Source: Pedobacter lusitanus
Lineage (GTDB): Bacteria > Bacteroidota > Bacteroidia > Sphingobacteriales > Sphingobacteriaceae
Reading direction: 5' to 3'
Length of the DNA: 64,000 nucleotides
Assembly: GCF_040026395.1 (NCBI RefSeq)
Contig: NZ_CP157278.1
Location: 5,704,001-5,768,000, forward strand
The notes under the pieces are model-generated. The model was not told the DNA's origin and searched no databases. It saw only the letters and a list, made by a program, of their open reading frames with translations. This document shows, one piece after another, positions 9,028 through 16,547 of the stretch (position 1 is its first letter; the number at the start of each line of letters is the position of its first letter). A program made the position numbers and the translations under genes.

Positions 9028-9045
9028 TATTAACAGAAAAAGATA

Positions 9046-9825
9046 ATGGATCTGCAATTAAAAGATAAAATAATCATTGTTACCGGTGGAGCAAAAGGAA
9101 TTGGCGAAGGGATTGTTCGTCAGCTGGCAAATGAAGGTGCTATTCCAGTTGTTGTAGGCAGAAAAGAAGCAGATAATCTGAAGCTGGTCAATGAAATTAT
9201 TGCCGAAGGCAAGCAGGCCTTTCAGGTCGTTGCAGAGCTGACAGATCCAAAAAGTACAGAAGAAACCATTCATACAGTTATCAGGATTTTTGGTAAAATT
9301 GATGGCCTGGTGAACAATGCAGGAGTAAATGATGGGGTAGGACTGGAGAGCGGCAATTACCAGTCATTTGTAGATAGTTTGCATAAAAATGTAATTCACT
9401 ATTACCTGATGGCTCATCATGCACTTCCTTATCTGAAAAAAAGTAAAGGAGCTATTGTGAATATTGGTTCAAAGGTAGCTGATACAGGACAGGGCGGGAC
9501 ATCAGCCTATGCGGCGTCAAACGGAGCCAGAAATGCACTGACAAGAGAATGGGCAGTGGAATTGCTGCCTCATAGTATCCGTGTAAATGCGGTCATTGTA
9601 GCGGAATGTTATACCCCTTTGTATCAGACCTGGATCAGTTCGCTGCCGGAACCGGAGAAGAAGCTGAAAGATATTACTGCAAAAATTCCTTTCGAACAAA
9701 GAATGACTACTACTGCAGAAATTGCCGATACAGCTGTATTCCTGCTGTCTCCCAGATCAGGTCATACTACCGGGCAGCTGGTTTATGTTGATGGCGGTTA
9801 TGTTCATCTGGACCGGTCTATATAA
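9046..9825 (+). CDS. SDR oxidoreductase, probable L-fucose dehydrogenase; catalytic Lys replaced
   Basis: A 259-residue short-chain dehydrogenase with GGAKGIG (14-20), NNAG (90-93), S142 and Y155. The YxxxK motif reads YAASN: position 159 is Asn (codon AAC), where the catalytic Lys normally sits. The rest of the fold is intact, ending in HTTGQLVYVDGGYVHLD. As the last gene of the operon it is the best candidate for the first oxidation, L-fucose to L-fuconolactone. A lactonase and a sugar transporter, also required, are not seen nearby. The Lys-to-Asn change may be a subfamily trait or may reduce activity. Confidence 0.85.
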   Translation: MDLQLKDKIIIVTGGAKGIGEGIVRQLANEGAIPVVVGRKEADNLKLVNEIIAEGKQAFQVVAELTDPKSTEETIHTVIRIFGKIDGLVNNAGVNDGVGLESGNYQSFVDSLHKNVIHYYLMAHHALPYLKKSKGAIVNIGSKVADTGQGGTSAYAASNGARNALTREWAVELLPHSIRVNAVIVAECYTPLYQTWISSLPEPEKKLKDITAKIPFEQRMTTTAEIADTAVFLLSPRSGHTTGQLVYVDGGYVHLDRSI

Positions 9826-9835
9826 ATATTCAAAT

Positions 9836-9864
9836 CAGAGCCTGTAAAATTATAACAGGCTCTG
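9836..9864 (+). terminator. Hairpin terminator after sugar-oxidation operon
   Basis: CAGAGCCTGT (9836-9845) pairs perfectly with ACAGGCTCTG (9855-9864) across a nine-base A/T loop. The T-tract is weak, but the position right after the last operon gene supports termination. Confidence 0.7.
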
Positions 9865-9887
9865 TGAAGATTTTCTATATTTGCAAA

Positions 9888-10256
9888 ATGTTCAGAAGCA
9901 TTCTTGCGCATATTCTCATTTTCACTACATTGACTGCTAATTTCAGTCAGGTCTTTGTGAGGGCTGGGTTTGAGCTGAACGAGAACTATATCGTTTCCAA
10001 ACTCTGTATTAACCGTGACAAACCGCAGATGCATTGCAATGGTAAATGTTACCTGATGCGTAAGCTCAAACAGGCGGAGCAAAAGGAAAAAAACAGAGCA
10101 AATGAAAATCAAAGAAGTCTGTACCAGGCAGGTATCGTAGTTGAAAAACTAACTTTTAATCCTTATATGATCCATATTGAGCGGGAATATAAGCCTGAGC
10201 TGCCTTTTCGTTTGCCAGCCTATGCTGCGGAAATATTTCAGCCACCCCGCGTATAA
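9888..10256 (+). CDS. Small exported cysteine-motif protein upstream of TonB receptor
   Basis: A 122-residue protein of unknown function. The N-terminus is one hydrophobic stretch (ILAHILIFTTLTANFSQVF) that is either a signal peptide or an anchor. Three cysteines follow at C40, C50 and C54 in CINRDKPQMHCNGKCYLMRK, a Cx9Cx3C pattern suggestive of metal or disulfide chemistry. A GTG at 9864 is an alternative start, but ATG 9888 fits the hydrophobic segment better. A TATATTTG box ends four bases before this ATG, so the mRNA may have almost no leader. The next gene is a TonB-dependent receptor, and co-function in metal uptake is inferred only from that. Confidence 0.7.
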   Translation: MFRSILAHILIFTTLTANFSQVFVRAGFELNENYIVSKLCINRDKPQMHCNGKCYLMRKLKQAEQKEKNRANENQRSLYQAGIVVEKLTFNPYMIHIEREYKPELPFRLPAYAAEIFQPPRV

Positions 10257-10340
10257 TCCCATTTTTAGCCCTGTTTATTTTGAACAGGTATTCGTTTTAC
10301 CGGAAATCTAATCTCCGGTTTAAAGTCTGAATCATTTTTT

Positions 10341-10377
10341 CTTTAGCTCCGCAGATTAATCCGGACAAAAGCTAAAG
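10341..10377 (+). promoter_or_regulatory. Structured leader element before TonB receptor
   Basis: CTTTAGCT (10341-10348) is the exact complement of AGCTAAAG (10370-10377); an internal CCG/CGG pair extends the hairpin. A second small hairpin (ACCGGA/TCCGGT) lies about 30 bases upstream. The pair sits in the gap between the small Cys protein and the receptor. No known riboswitch consensus was recognised. Confidence 0.4.
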
Positions 10378-10426
10378 AAGGATGGCTCAGGCAATATTTA
10401 TATGGATTATAATTTCGCATTTTACA

Positions 10427-12733
10427 ATGAAGCTTTTCAGATTTCTTCTGCTATTCAGCGGTTTTGCATTTTTTCTGCAGACCGTTCAGGCACAAAATCA
10501 ACCTGTGACAGGTAATATTTATGACTCTCAAACCAAACAGGCACTTGCCGGTGTGAGTATCAAAACATCCGATAATAAATTACTTACCGTATCAGATAAA
10601 AACGGATACTTTAAGATTGAAAATACAACATCAGATCAGCATTATAAATTTGTTCTGCTGGGTTTTAAAACGCAGGATGTAGATTACAGTAAAAAAGAAG
10701 GAGTGCTGAATATTCAGCTCGACGCAGACGAGTCCAGTTTGAATGAAGTACGTGTGACTGGTTTTGCCGGTAACCGGACCAAGAAGGAAACTGCAGGCTC
10801 TGTCGGAATGATTACCAGTAAAGATATCAATCGTGGCAGCGCCCTGTCCTTTCAATCAGCACTCAACTCTATACCAGGTGTCAGAATGGATCAGAGTACA
10901 CTTTCTGAAGCCAGGATTTCGATTCGTGGAAACGGAGTCAGATCATCGTATGGATTAAGAAATATCAAAGTCTATCTGAATGATATTCCCGTTACTGAAG
11001 CCGACGGAACTACCAGAATTGAGGCTTTGGATGTCAACAGCATTGGCAGGGCCGAAGTGATCAAAGGTCCCGCCTCCAGTATATATGGTGCCGGTACAGG
11101 TGGTGTTATCAATTTCCAGTTACAACGTTCTCCTTATCAGGAACAAAGCCTGGAAGCCTCCGGTTTAGCAGGTAGCTATGGTTTACACCGTCTGGCCGCA
11201 ACTTATCGCAATGGCGGAGATAAAATTAACAGTTATGTTTCCTATGGATGGCAGGAGTATGACGGATACAGGGAACACAGCAATGATATGCGCAGATTTC
11301 TTTCAGGAAACTTTCAGCTGTTTCCAAGTAACAGACGTATTATTACTTTATTACTCAACCGTACTACGCAGTATTCACAGATTCCAGGATCACTGACTGC
11401 AGATCAGGTTGTTGCTAACCCTTTGCAGGCTAATGCCAGTAATCTGGATAAACAGGCTGGCCGTTATCAGACCTGGACAAGAGTAGGACTTGGACAGCAA
11501 TACCAGATCAATGACCAGTTGTCTAACAGCACCAGTGTATTTACTTACTCCTATGATTTAAATCACCCTTTACCATATGCCTATCTTAGAAATTATTATC
11601 AGAGTTATGGTGGCCGGACCAGTTTTACTTATAATCCAGGTTTTTCTGAATTACCAACTAAATTTATTGTTGGTGCTGAATTCAATGAAGGGCTTACTAA
11701 AGGAACGCAGTATGTAAACAACAAAGGTACAGAAGGTGCAATCACAGGTAATATAGATTACAGAAATACACTTTATTCTTTGTTTTATCAATCAGAAACC
11801 CAGCTTGGAGCACGTACACTGTTAACCCTTGGGCTGAGTTATAACAGTCTGAAATATGATGTGTCAAATTATCTTGTTCCGGCACAGAGTGGGATAAAGG
11901 ATTTCAAACCACAAGCAACTCCCCGTATTGCAATCAGTCATAATTTTGCTGAAGAACTGAGTCTGCATGCCAGTGTAAGTACAGGTTTCTCGCCGCCTTC
12001 AAGCTCAGAAGTCAAAAATGTAGACGGGTCAATTAATCCTGTGCTACAGGCAGAAAAGGCAATTAATTATGAAATTAATGCTAAAGGTAACCTGTTGAAT
12101 TCCCGTTTGAGTTATGATCTTTCCCTGTTTAAAATGGATATGAAAGGAGAGTTAATCGGGCAGTCCGTTCAGCAGGGGATTACCATTTACAATAATGCAG
12201 GGAAAACAACACATAACGGGGCGGAGCTGGCTCTGTCATGGCAAGCCTTAAAATCAGAAGATAATCTTGGAATAGCAGTCCTGAGACCATTTGTTGCCCT
12301 GACTTATTCAGCTTTCAAATTCAGGGATTATCAGATTCTGAATGCAAAGAATGAAGTAACAGCTTCTTATAACGGTAATGCACTGACCGGTATTTCACCC
12401 TGGGTAATCAGTGCTGGTCTTGATTTGGAAACCCGTTTTGGTTTATATGGATATTTAAATTATTACTACAATGATAAAATGCCATTAAATGATAAAAACT
12501 CTGATTATAATGCATCATATCAGGTAGTTAATGCTAAGGTTGGGTATAAGGGCAGACTGGGAAAGGCCTTTGAAGTTAATATTTATGCAGGAATAGATAA
12601 CCTGTTCAATGAATCATATAGTTCAATCTTATCTTTAAATGCAGTTGGATATGGTGGTGCCCAGCCAGCTTACTTTAACCCTTCGCCTAAAAGAAACGGA
12701 TATGCCGGATTGGGTGTGAAGTATTTCTTCTAG
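10427..12733 (+). CDS. TonB-dependent outer-membrane receptor with carboxypeptidase-regulatory domain
   Basis: About 768 residues from the ATG at 10427, chosen because it opens a clean signal peptide (MKLFRFLLLFSGFAFFLQ then TVQAQ); the in-frame ATG at 10382 would add 15 residues in front. After cleavage comes a CarboxypepD_reg-like domain (about 25-100: VTGNIYDSQTKQALAGVSI), the plug domain (SALNSIPGVRMDQ, then VIKGPASSIYGAGTGGVINF) and a long beta-barrel ending in FNPSPKRNGYAGLGVKYFF with a terminal aromatic. The substrate is unknown. No SusD partner follows, so it is more likely a siderophore or metal receptor than a glycan receptor. The preceding small Cys-containing protein may be a partner. 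Confidence 0.93.
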   Translation: MKLFRFLLLFSGFAFFLQTVQAQNQPVTGNIYDSQTKQALAGVSIKTSDNKLLTVSDKNGYFKIENTTSDQHYKFVLLGFKTQDVDYSKKEGVLNIQLDADESSLNEVRVTGFAGNRTKKETAGSVGMITSKDINRGSALSFQSALNSIPGVRMDQSTLSEARISIRGNGVRSSYGLRNIKVYLNDIPVTEADGTTRIEALDVNSIGRAEVIKGPASSIYGAGTGGVINFQLQRSPYQEQSLEASGLAGSYGLHRLAATYRNGGDKINSYVSYGWQEYDGYREHSNDMRRFLSGNFQLFPSNRRIITLLLNRTTQYSQIPGSLTADQVVANPLQANASNLDKQAGRYQTWTRVGLGQQYQINDQLSNSTSVFTYSYDLNHPLPYAYLRNYYQSYGGRTSFTYNPGFSELPTKFIVGAEFNEGLTKGTQYVNNKGTEGAITGNIDYRNTLYSLFYQSETQLGARTLLTLGLSYNSLKYDVSNYLVPAQSGIKDFKPQATPRIAISHNFAEELSLHASVSTGFSPPSSSEVKNVDGSINPVLQAEKAINYEINAKGNLLNSRLSYDLSLFKMDMKGELIGQSVQQGITIYNNAGKTTHNGAELALSWQALKSEDNLGIAVLRPFVALTYSAFKFRDYQILNAKNEVTASYNGNALTGISPWVISAGLDLETRFGLYGYLNYYYNDKMPLNDKNSDYNASYQVVNAKVGYKGRLGKAFEVNIYAGIDNLFNESYSSILSLNAVGYGGAQPAYFNPSPKRNGYAGLGVKYFF

Positions 12734-12754
12734 AGGGGGGATTTCTGTTTATGC

Positions 12755-12788
12755 AAAAAGCCGGTTCTGTAAAGAAGCCGGCTTTTTG
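12755..12788. terminator. Bidirectional terminator between TonB receptor and DUF4397 gene
   Basis: AAAAAGCCGG and CCGGCTTTTT form a perfect ten-base stem with A- and T-tracts on both sides, serving the two convergent genes. Confidence 0.9.
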
Positions 12789-12806
12789 TATAAATAGCGG
12801 AATAAA

Positions 12807-13493
12807 TTATTCCTGCGTAATCTGACGTACAGAGATTGAATTAGCAGTAGAACCGGTGATATAAACGGTGTAAGTTTTATCAGCGGCAAATGCTGTTAAG
12901 TCAAAACTGCCCAGACTTGTAGTCTGACCGGCAGCATAAATTCTAAGAGAAAGAATACCAGGTGCTATAGTTGTAAAATTAGTAGCAACATCGCGACCAA
13001 GATTTGCAGCTACATTTTCACCAGTTGAACGTCTGATGTCAATATTTGCAGGAGCTCCGTCACTTAAATGAATAAATCTCACTTTTGCCTGTCCGCTTGC
13101 AGGCGCACTGCGGTCGTCTTCAAAAAACTTCACTCTTGCGGCCTGTCCGTCACCAGCTAGAAATATCGTGTAGCTGGCACCATTTTTAATATCAGATTTT
13201 CCCGATGCATAAGCTGTTGATGATCCGTCACTTCTAAATTCAGCTACAAGATTATTGCCTGAATTTGTAGAGATATAAGCAGATGCGGTTGCAAATGATA
13301 ATCCACTGGCTACAACTGTTTTATTGGCTAAATAAAAGCCCTGGTTAGGTGATGATGGCGAGGCGTTTACCACTTTAATATTCGCAGAACCTGAGCTGTC
13401 AACATCATTTTTTTTGCAGGACGATACCAATACGGCAAGAGATAAAATGGCCGTGCCCTTAAGCAGGTTTTTTAAGAATAATTTCGTTTTCAT
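12807..13493 (-). CDS. DUF4397-domain lipoprotein
   Basis: A 228-residue protein with a lipoprotein signal (AILSLAVLVSSC, lipidated Cys near residue 26) and two DUF4397 beta-sandwich units: ANIKVVNASPSSPNQGFYL, then AKVRFIHLSDGAPANIDI. DUF4397 proteins are cell-surface or secreted proteins of unknown function, often in several copies in this phylum; a paralogue occurs at 42760-43488. It is transcribed alone, divergent from the DUF4136 lipoprotein gene. No binding partner can be inferred. Confidence 0.9.
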   Translation of the reverse strand: MKTKLFLKNLLKGTAILSLAVLVSSCKKNDVDSSGSANIKVVNASPSSPNQGFYLANKTVVASGLSFATASAYISTNSGNNLVAEFRSDGSSTAYASGKSDIKNGASYTIFLAGDGQAARVKFFEDDRSAPASGQAKVRFIHLSDGAPANIDIRRSTGENVAANLGRDVATNFTTIAPGILSLRIYAAGQTTSLGSFDLTAFAADKTYTVYITGSTANSISVRQITQE

Positions 13494-13873
13494 GGTAATA
13501 ATTGTTTTTTATTTAATAGTTGGTGAATTGATTGTATAACATTTTTGTTACTATCAGGAGGTTACAAGAATTAATCCGTTAGGTGGTTTTGTCGAAAATA
13601 TGTGCTCGTGTTTAATTGTATCTTTCTGAAAATAAGAATGTTATTTCTATTCTGTGAAGAATGACACACCATGATGTTAATTGATAAGTCATCAGCATAA
13701 GTGTACTTAATACTATACAGCATGCGGACTCCGGGGAGGAGAAGAATGAATGAAAGCAGAAGATTAAAATGTATTTAAACAAAAGATCAGATTAAACTTT
13801 TCAGCTGATAAATTGTCTATTGTTTAATACGTAAAGTATTGATAATGTGTATTTAATTGTAAATATAACTCAA
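13494..13873. other. Divergent intergenic region, no gene seen
   Basis: About 380 bp of A/T-rich sequence between the divergent DUF4397 and DUF4136 lipoprotein genes. I see no ORF of credible length, no structural RNA consensus and no clear TAnnTTTG box. It presumably holds both promoters. Confidence 0.5.
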
Positions 13874-14458
13874 ATGAAAAAGCTAGTTTTAGTATTGTTT
13901 GCTGTAGCAGCTGTATTTTCAGGATGCTCTTCATACAATTATTATTCAGTGACCCGTAAGCCACTGGATCCCGCAAAATATAAAACCTTCGCCTGGATAC
14001 CTGAGGGTAAATCAAAGTCAACCTCCATATATAATAATGATATAGCTACAGATAAAATTGTAGAGTCTGCCAGCCAGGAAATGGGAAAGAGGAATTTCGT
14101 TCTTCAAAATGAAAATCCCGATTTATTGTTACGGTACACCGCGATAGTAAATAAAGAAATTAAAGAGTATAGCGACCCGGTGTATTATAATCCTCCGCCA
14201 AGAATATTACCACGCGTATCCTACTATCGTGGAAGAGGGGTCTATTATTATTCTTATTACAATCCGCTTCCCATTTATGTAGGAGAAAGGGAAAGAAGTA
14301 TAAGAGTAAAGGCTAACAGTATCATGATTGATATAATCGATCGTAAAACCTCTAAAGTGATCTGGAGAGGGTGGGCCGAAGGAGAAGTTGATAATCCTGA
14401 GAAAGCGATTAATGAAATTCCCGAAGTAATAAGTAATATTTTTAAGAAGCTGTCTTAA
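13874..14458 (+). CDS. DUF4136-domain lipoprotein
   Basis: About 194 residues from the ATG at 13874; the frame is open nine codons further upstream, but this Met opens the signal MKKLVLVLFAVAAVFSGC with a lipobox ending in Cys18. The mature part fits DUF4136: LDPAKYKTFAWIPEG, then DIATDKIVESASQEMGKRNF, DLLLRYTAIV and the late motif IDIIDRKTSKVIWRGWAEG. A Tyr-rich insert (YYRGRGVYYYSYY) lies in the middle. Function is unknown; the family is predicted to sit in the periplasm or outer membrane. Confidence 0.9.
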   Translation: MKKLVLVLFAVAAVFSGCSSYNYYSVTRKPLDPAKYKTFAWIPEGKSKSTSIYNNDIATDKIVESASQEMGKRNFVLQNENPDLLLRYTAIVNKEIKEYSDPVYYNPPPRILPRVSYYRGRGVYYYSYYNPLPIYVGERERSIRVKANSIMIDIIDRKTSKVIWRGWAEGEVDNPEKAINEIPEVISNIFKKLS

Positions 14459-14476
14459 TCAAAGGATGATGTGGAA

Positions 14477-14851
14477 TTATGCTGTAGAGGTTATCCACCA
14501 GGTATTTCCAAAAGGATCTTCTATACCTCCGCATCGTCCATAATCCATATCTGATAATTCAGTCACTACAGATGCGCCATGAAATATAGCTCTCTGGAAT
14601 GTTTCATCAGCATCACCTACATAGATGAATAAATTACCAACGGCTTTTCCATATTTATCAGCTGCTTCAGATAACAGCAGTACGCTATGTCCTATTTTGA
14701 TTTCTGCAGACAGAACAGTTCTGTTATCAGCAGCTATATTCAGTAAAGTAATTTCCGCATTAAAAACCGTTTTGACAAATTCAATAAATTCTATTGCATT
14801 TTCAAGCATCAGATAGGAGAGTATCGTTTGTTGATCCTTGTAATTATTCAT
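14477..14851 (-). CDS. VOC-superfamily (glyoxalase/PhnB-like) protein
   Basis: A 124-residue protein of the vicinal-oxygen-chelate fold: paired beta-alpha-beta-beta-beta modules with LENAIEFIEFVKTVFNAE, then HSVLLLSEAADKYG, and the closing RCGGIEDPFGNTWWITS typical of the PhnB-like branch. VOC proteins range from metal-dependent isomerases and dioxygenases to antibiotic-binding proteins, so no reaction can be assigned. It is convergent with the DUF4136 lipoprotein gene, 18 bases apart. Confidence 0.88.
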   Translation of the reverse strand: MNNYKDQQTILSYLMLENAIEFIEFVKTVFNAEITLLNIAADNRTVLSAEIKIGHSVLLLSEAADKYGKAVGNLFIYVGDADETFQRAIFHGASVVTELSDMDYGRCGGIEDPFGNTWWITSTA

Positions 14852-15236
14852 AGATGTGGAATTTTGCGTTATATCTGCTTTTAATAATCAGCGTGACGTT
14901 CTTAACAAATAATATGAGCAGAAGTTTTTATAACCATTTTTAATTGCAGAATCTTAATCAAGTGTTAATATACGCCTAAAAAAGATCAATTTAATGATAT
15001 AGCAAATAAATGTGTAAAGCAGAGGAATTAATGAATACCGGTTTTTATTAAAAACTGACTATGTTATTAAAGTTGTCAGAATGTAAAATTTAATCATCTT
15101 ATCATAATTATCTCTATATTGCCCAAAACTATACTGGAAATAATAATCGGATTTCTATTTTTGCGGAGATTTAGATGGATGAATTCTGCCTTTAAGCTCT
15201 CCGTCTGATAAATATAGAATAACCCAAGTTCAAACA
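14852..15236. other. Intergenic region upstream of inositol-phosphate synthase
   Basis: About 385 bp, A/T-rich, with no credible ORF. Near its right end a TATTTTTG box (15156-15163) could be the -7 element for the inositol-phosphate synthase gene, leaving a leader of about 70 bases that contains complementary CGGAGA and TCTCCG segments. Confidence 0.5.
15156..15163 (+). promoter_or_regulatory. Candidate -7 promoter box for inositol-phosphate synthase
   Basis: TATTTTTG matches the Bacteroidota TAnnTTTG consensus. A good -33 TTG was not found at the expected distance, so support is moderate. Confidence 0.4.
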
Positions 15237-16430
15237 ATGCATAACCAAGGAAAGAAAATCAGAGTTGCAATTTTAGGCGTAGGTAATTGCGCCAGCTCGC
15301 TAGTACAAGGCGTGGAATTTTACACTAAACATGCAGACAAGACATCAGGATTGATGGCTAATGATATTGGTGGATATAAAGCGGCTGACATTGAATTCGT
15401 TTGCGGATTTGATATAGACGAAAGAAAAATCGGCCAGCCATTAAAGGCTGCTATTTTTGCTAAACCAAACTGTACAATCGTACTTAATGCTGACATAGAA
15501 TCAGAAGCTCCAATATACAGATCACCGGTTATTGATGGTGTATCTCCGCAAATGGCTGCTTATCCTGAGGCTAACAGGTTCGTGATCAAGGAAGAATTGA
15601 AAAATACTGATATTCTTATTGATGGTGTTACCTATGACAAGGCTCAGGTAGCTGGCTTACGAGCTGAAATTATTGCGCAATTGCGTAAACACGAAGTTGA
15701 AGTTTTAATCAATTACCTGCCTGTGGGTTCACAGCTGGCTACAGAATTCTATGCAGAAATCTGTATTGAGTTAGGTATCTCTTTAGTTAACTGTATTCCG
15801 GTATTTATTGCTTCAGATCCTGTATGGGAGCAAAAATTCATTGAGGCAGGTATTCCAATTATCGGAGATGATATGCGCAGTCAGTTTGGTGCAAGTATTG
15901 TTTCGCAGATGCTTCAGGAACTGGCTTTCGAAAGAGGACACCATGTAAAAGCCCATATCCAGAGAAATGTTGGTGGAAATACAGATTTCCTGAACATGGA
16001 AGATAAAAACCGTTTGAAATCCAAAAAGATCTCTAAAGAGAATGTGATTCGTGCACAGAATGATATCAGAGGTATTTCGACTGAAGATAGCTTCCTGCAT
16101 GCTGGTCCTTCAGAGTATATCTCATTTTACGGAGATAATAAAGTAGCTAATTTCCGTTTGGAATTAGAAGGCTTTATGGGTGCTCCGGTAATCTTTGACG
16201 CACAGCTTTCAGTTCAGGATTCACCTAACTCTGCCGGTGTGGTTATTGACGCGATCAGATATGTATATGTGGCCAGAGAATTAGGTCTGGTAGGAGCGCT
16301 TAGAGGACCTTCGGCTTCAACTCAGAAAACACCACCGGAACAAATGATGTTCAGTGATGCCATCTATGAATGTCATGCTTTAGCGAAACGCGAACTGACA
16401 GCATCCACCAAAAAGCAATTAAAAAAATAA
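15237..16430 (+). CDS. ino1: myo-Inositol-1-phosphate synthase
   Basis: A 397-residue NAD-dependent cyclase converting glucose-6-phosphate to inositol-3-phosphate. The N-terminal Rossmann motif is AILGVGNCASSLVQG (11-25), followed by GFDIDERK and the catalytic-domain blocks INYLPVGSQLATEFYAE, GDDMRSQFGAS, RNVGGNTDFLNM, and DSPNSAGVVIDAIRY. The length and blocks match the compact bacterial/archaeal form. It is monocistronic, closed by a strong terminator. The product is the head group needed by the phosphatidylinositol-phosphate synthase and Aur1-like transferase at 53-56 kb; the related Bacteroides inositol-lipid cluster carries this gene in the cluster, whereas here it lies about 31 kb away. 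Confidence 0.95.
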   Translation: MHNQGKKIRVAILGVGNCASSLVQGVEFYTKHADKTSGLMANDIGGYKAADIEFVCGFDIDERKIGQPLKAAIFAKPNCTIVLNADIESEAPIYRSPVIDGVSPQMAAYPEANRFVIKEELKNTDILIDGVTYDKAQVAGLRAEIIAQLRKHEVEVLINYLPVGSQLATEFYAEICIELGISLVNCIPVFIASDPVWEQKFIEAGIPIIGDDMRSQFGASIVSQMLQELAFERGHHVKAHIQRNVGGNTDFLNMEDKNRLKSKKISKENVIRAQNDIRGISTEDSFLHAGPSEYISFYGDNKVANFRLELEGFMGAPVIFDAQLSVQDSPNSAGVVIDAIRYVYVARELGLVGALRGPSASTQKTPPEQMMFSDAIYECHALAKRELTASTKKQLKK

Positions 16431-16492
16431 CTGAAGGTTCAGCAAGCTTCAAAGTATATTAAAAGGAGCATATGAAAATATGATCCGCATAA

Positions 16493-16532
16493 AAAAACCG
16501 CTCAGATCAAAAGGTCTGAGCGGTTTTTATTT
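16493..16532. terminator. Bidirectional terminator
   Basis: AAAAACCGCTCAGA and TCTGAGCGGTTTTT form a 14-base stem around an eight-to-nine-base loop, lying between the convergent inositol-phosphate synthase and thioredoxin-like genes. Confidence 0.92.
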
Positions 16533-16547
16533 ATATAACGGGCTATT

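Noticed and set aside
10382..10426. Earlier ATG of the TonB receptor at 10382.
   Set aside because: It adds a stretch in front of a normal signal peptide that starts at 10427, so the later start was preferred.
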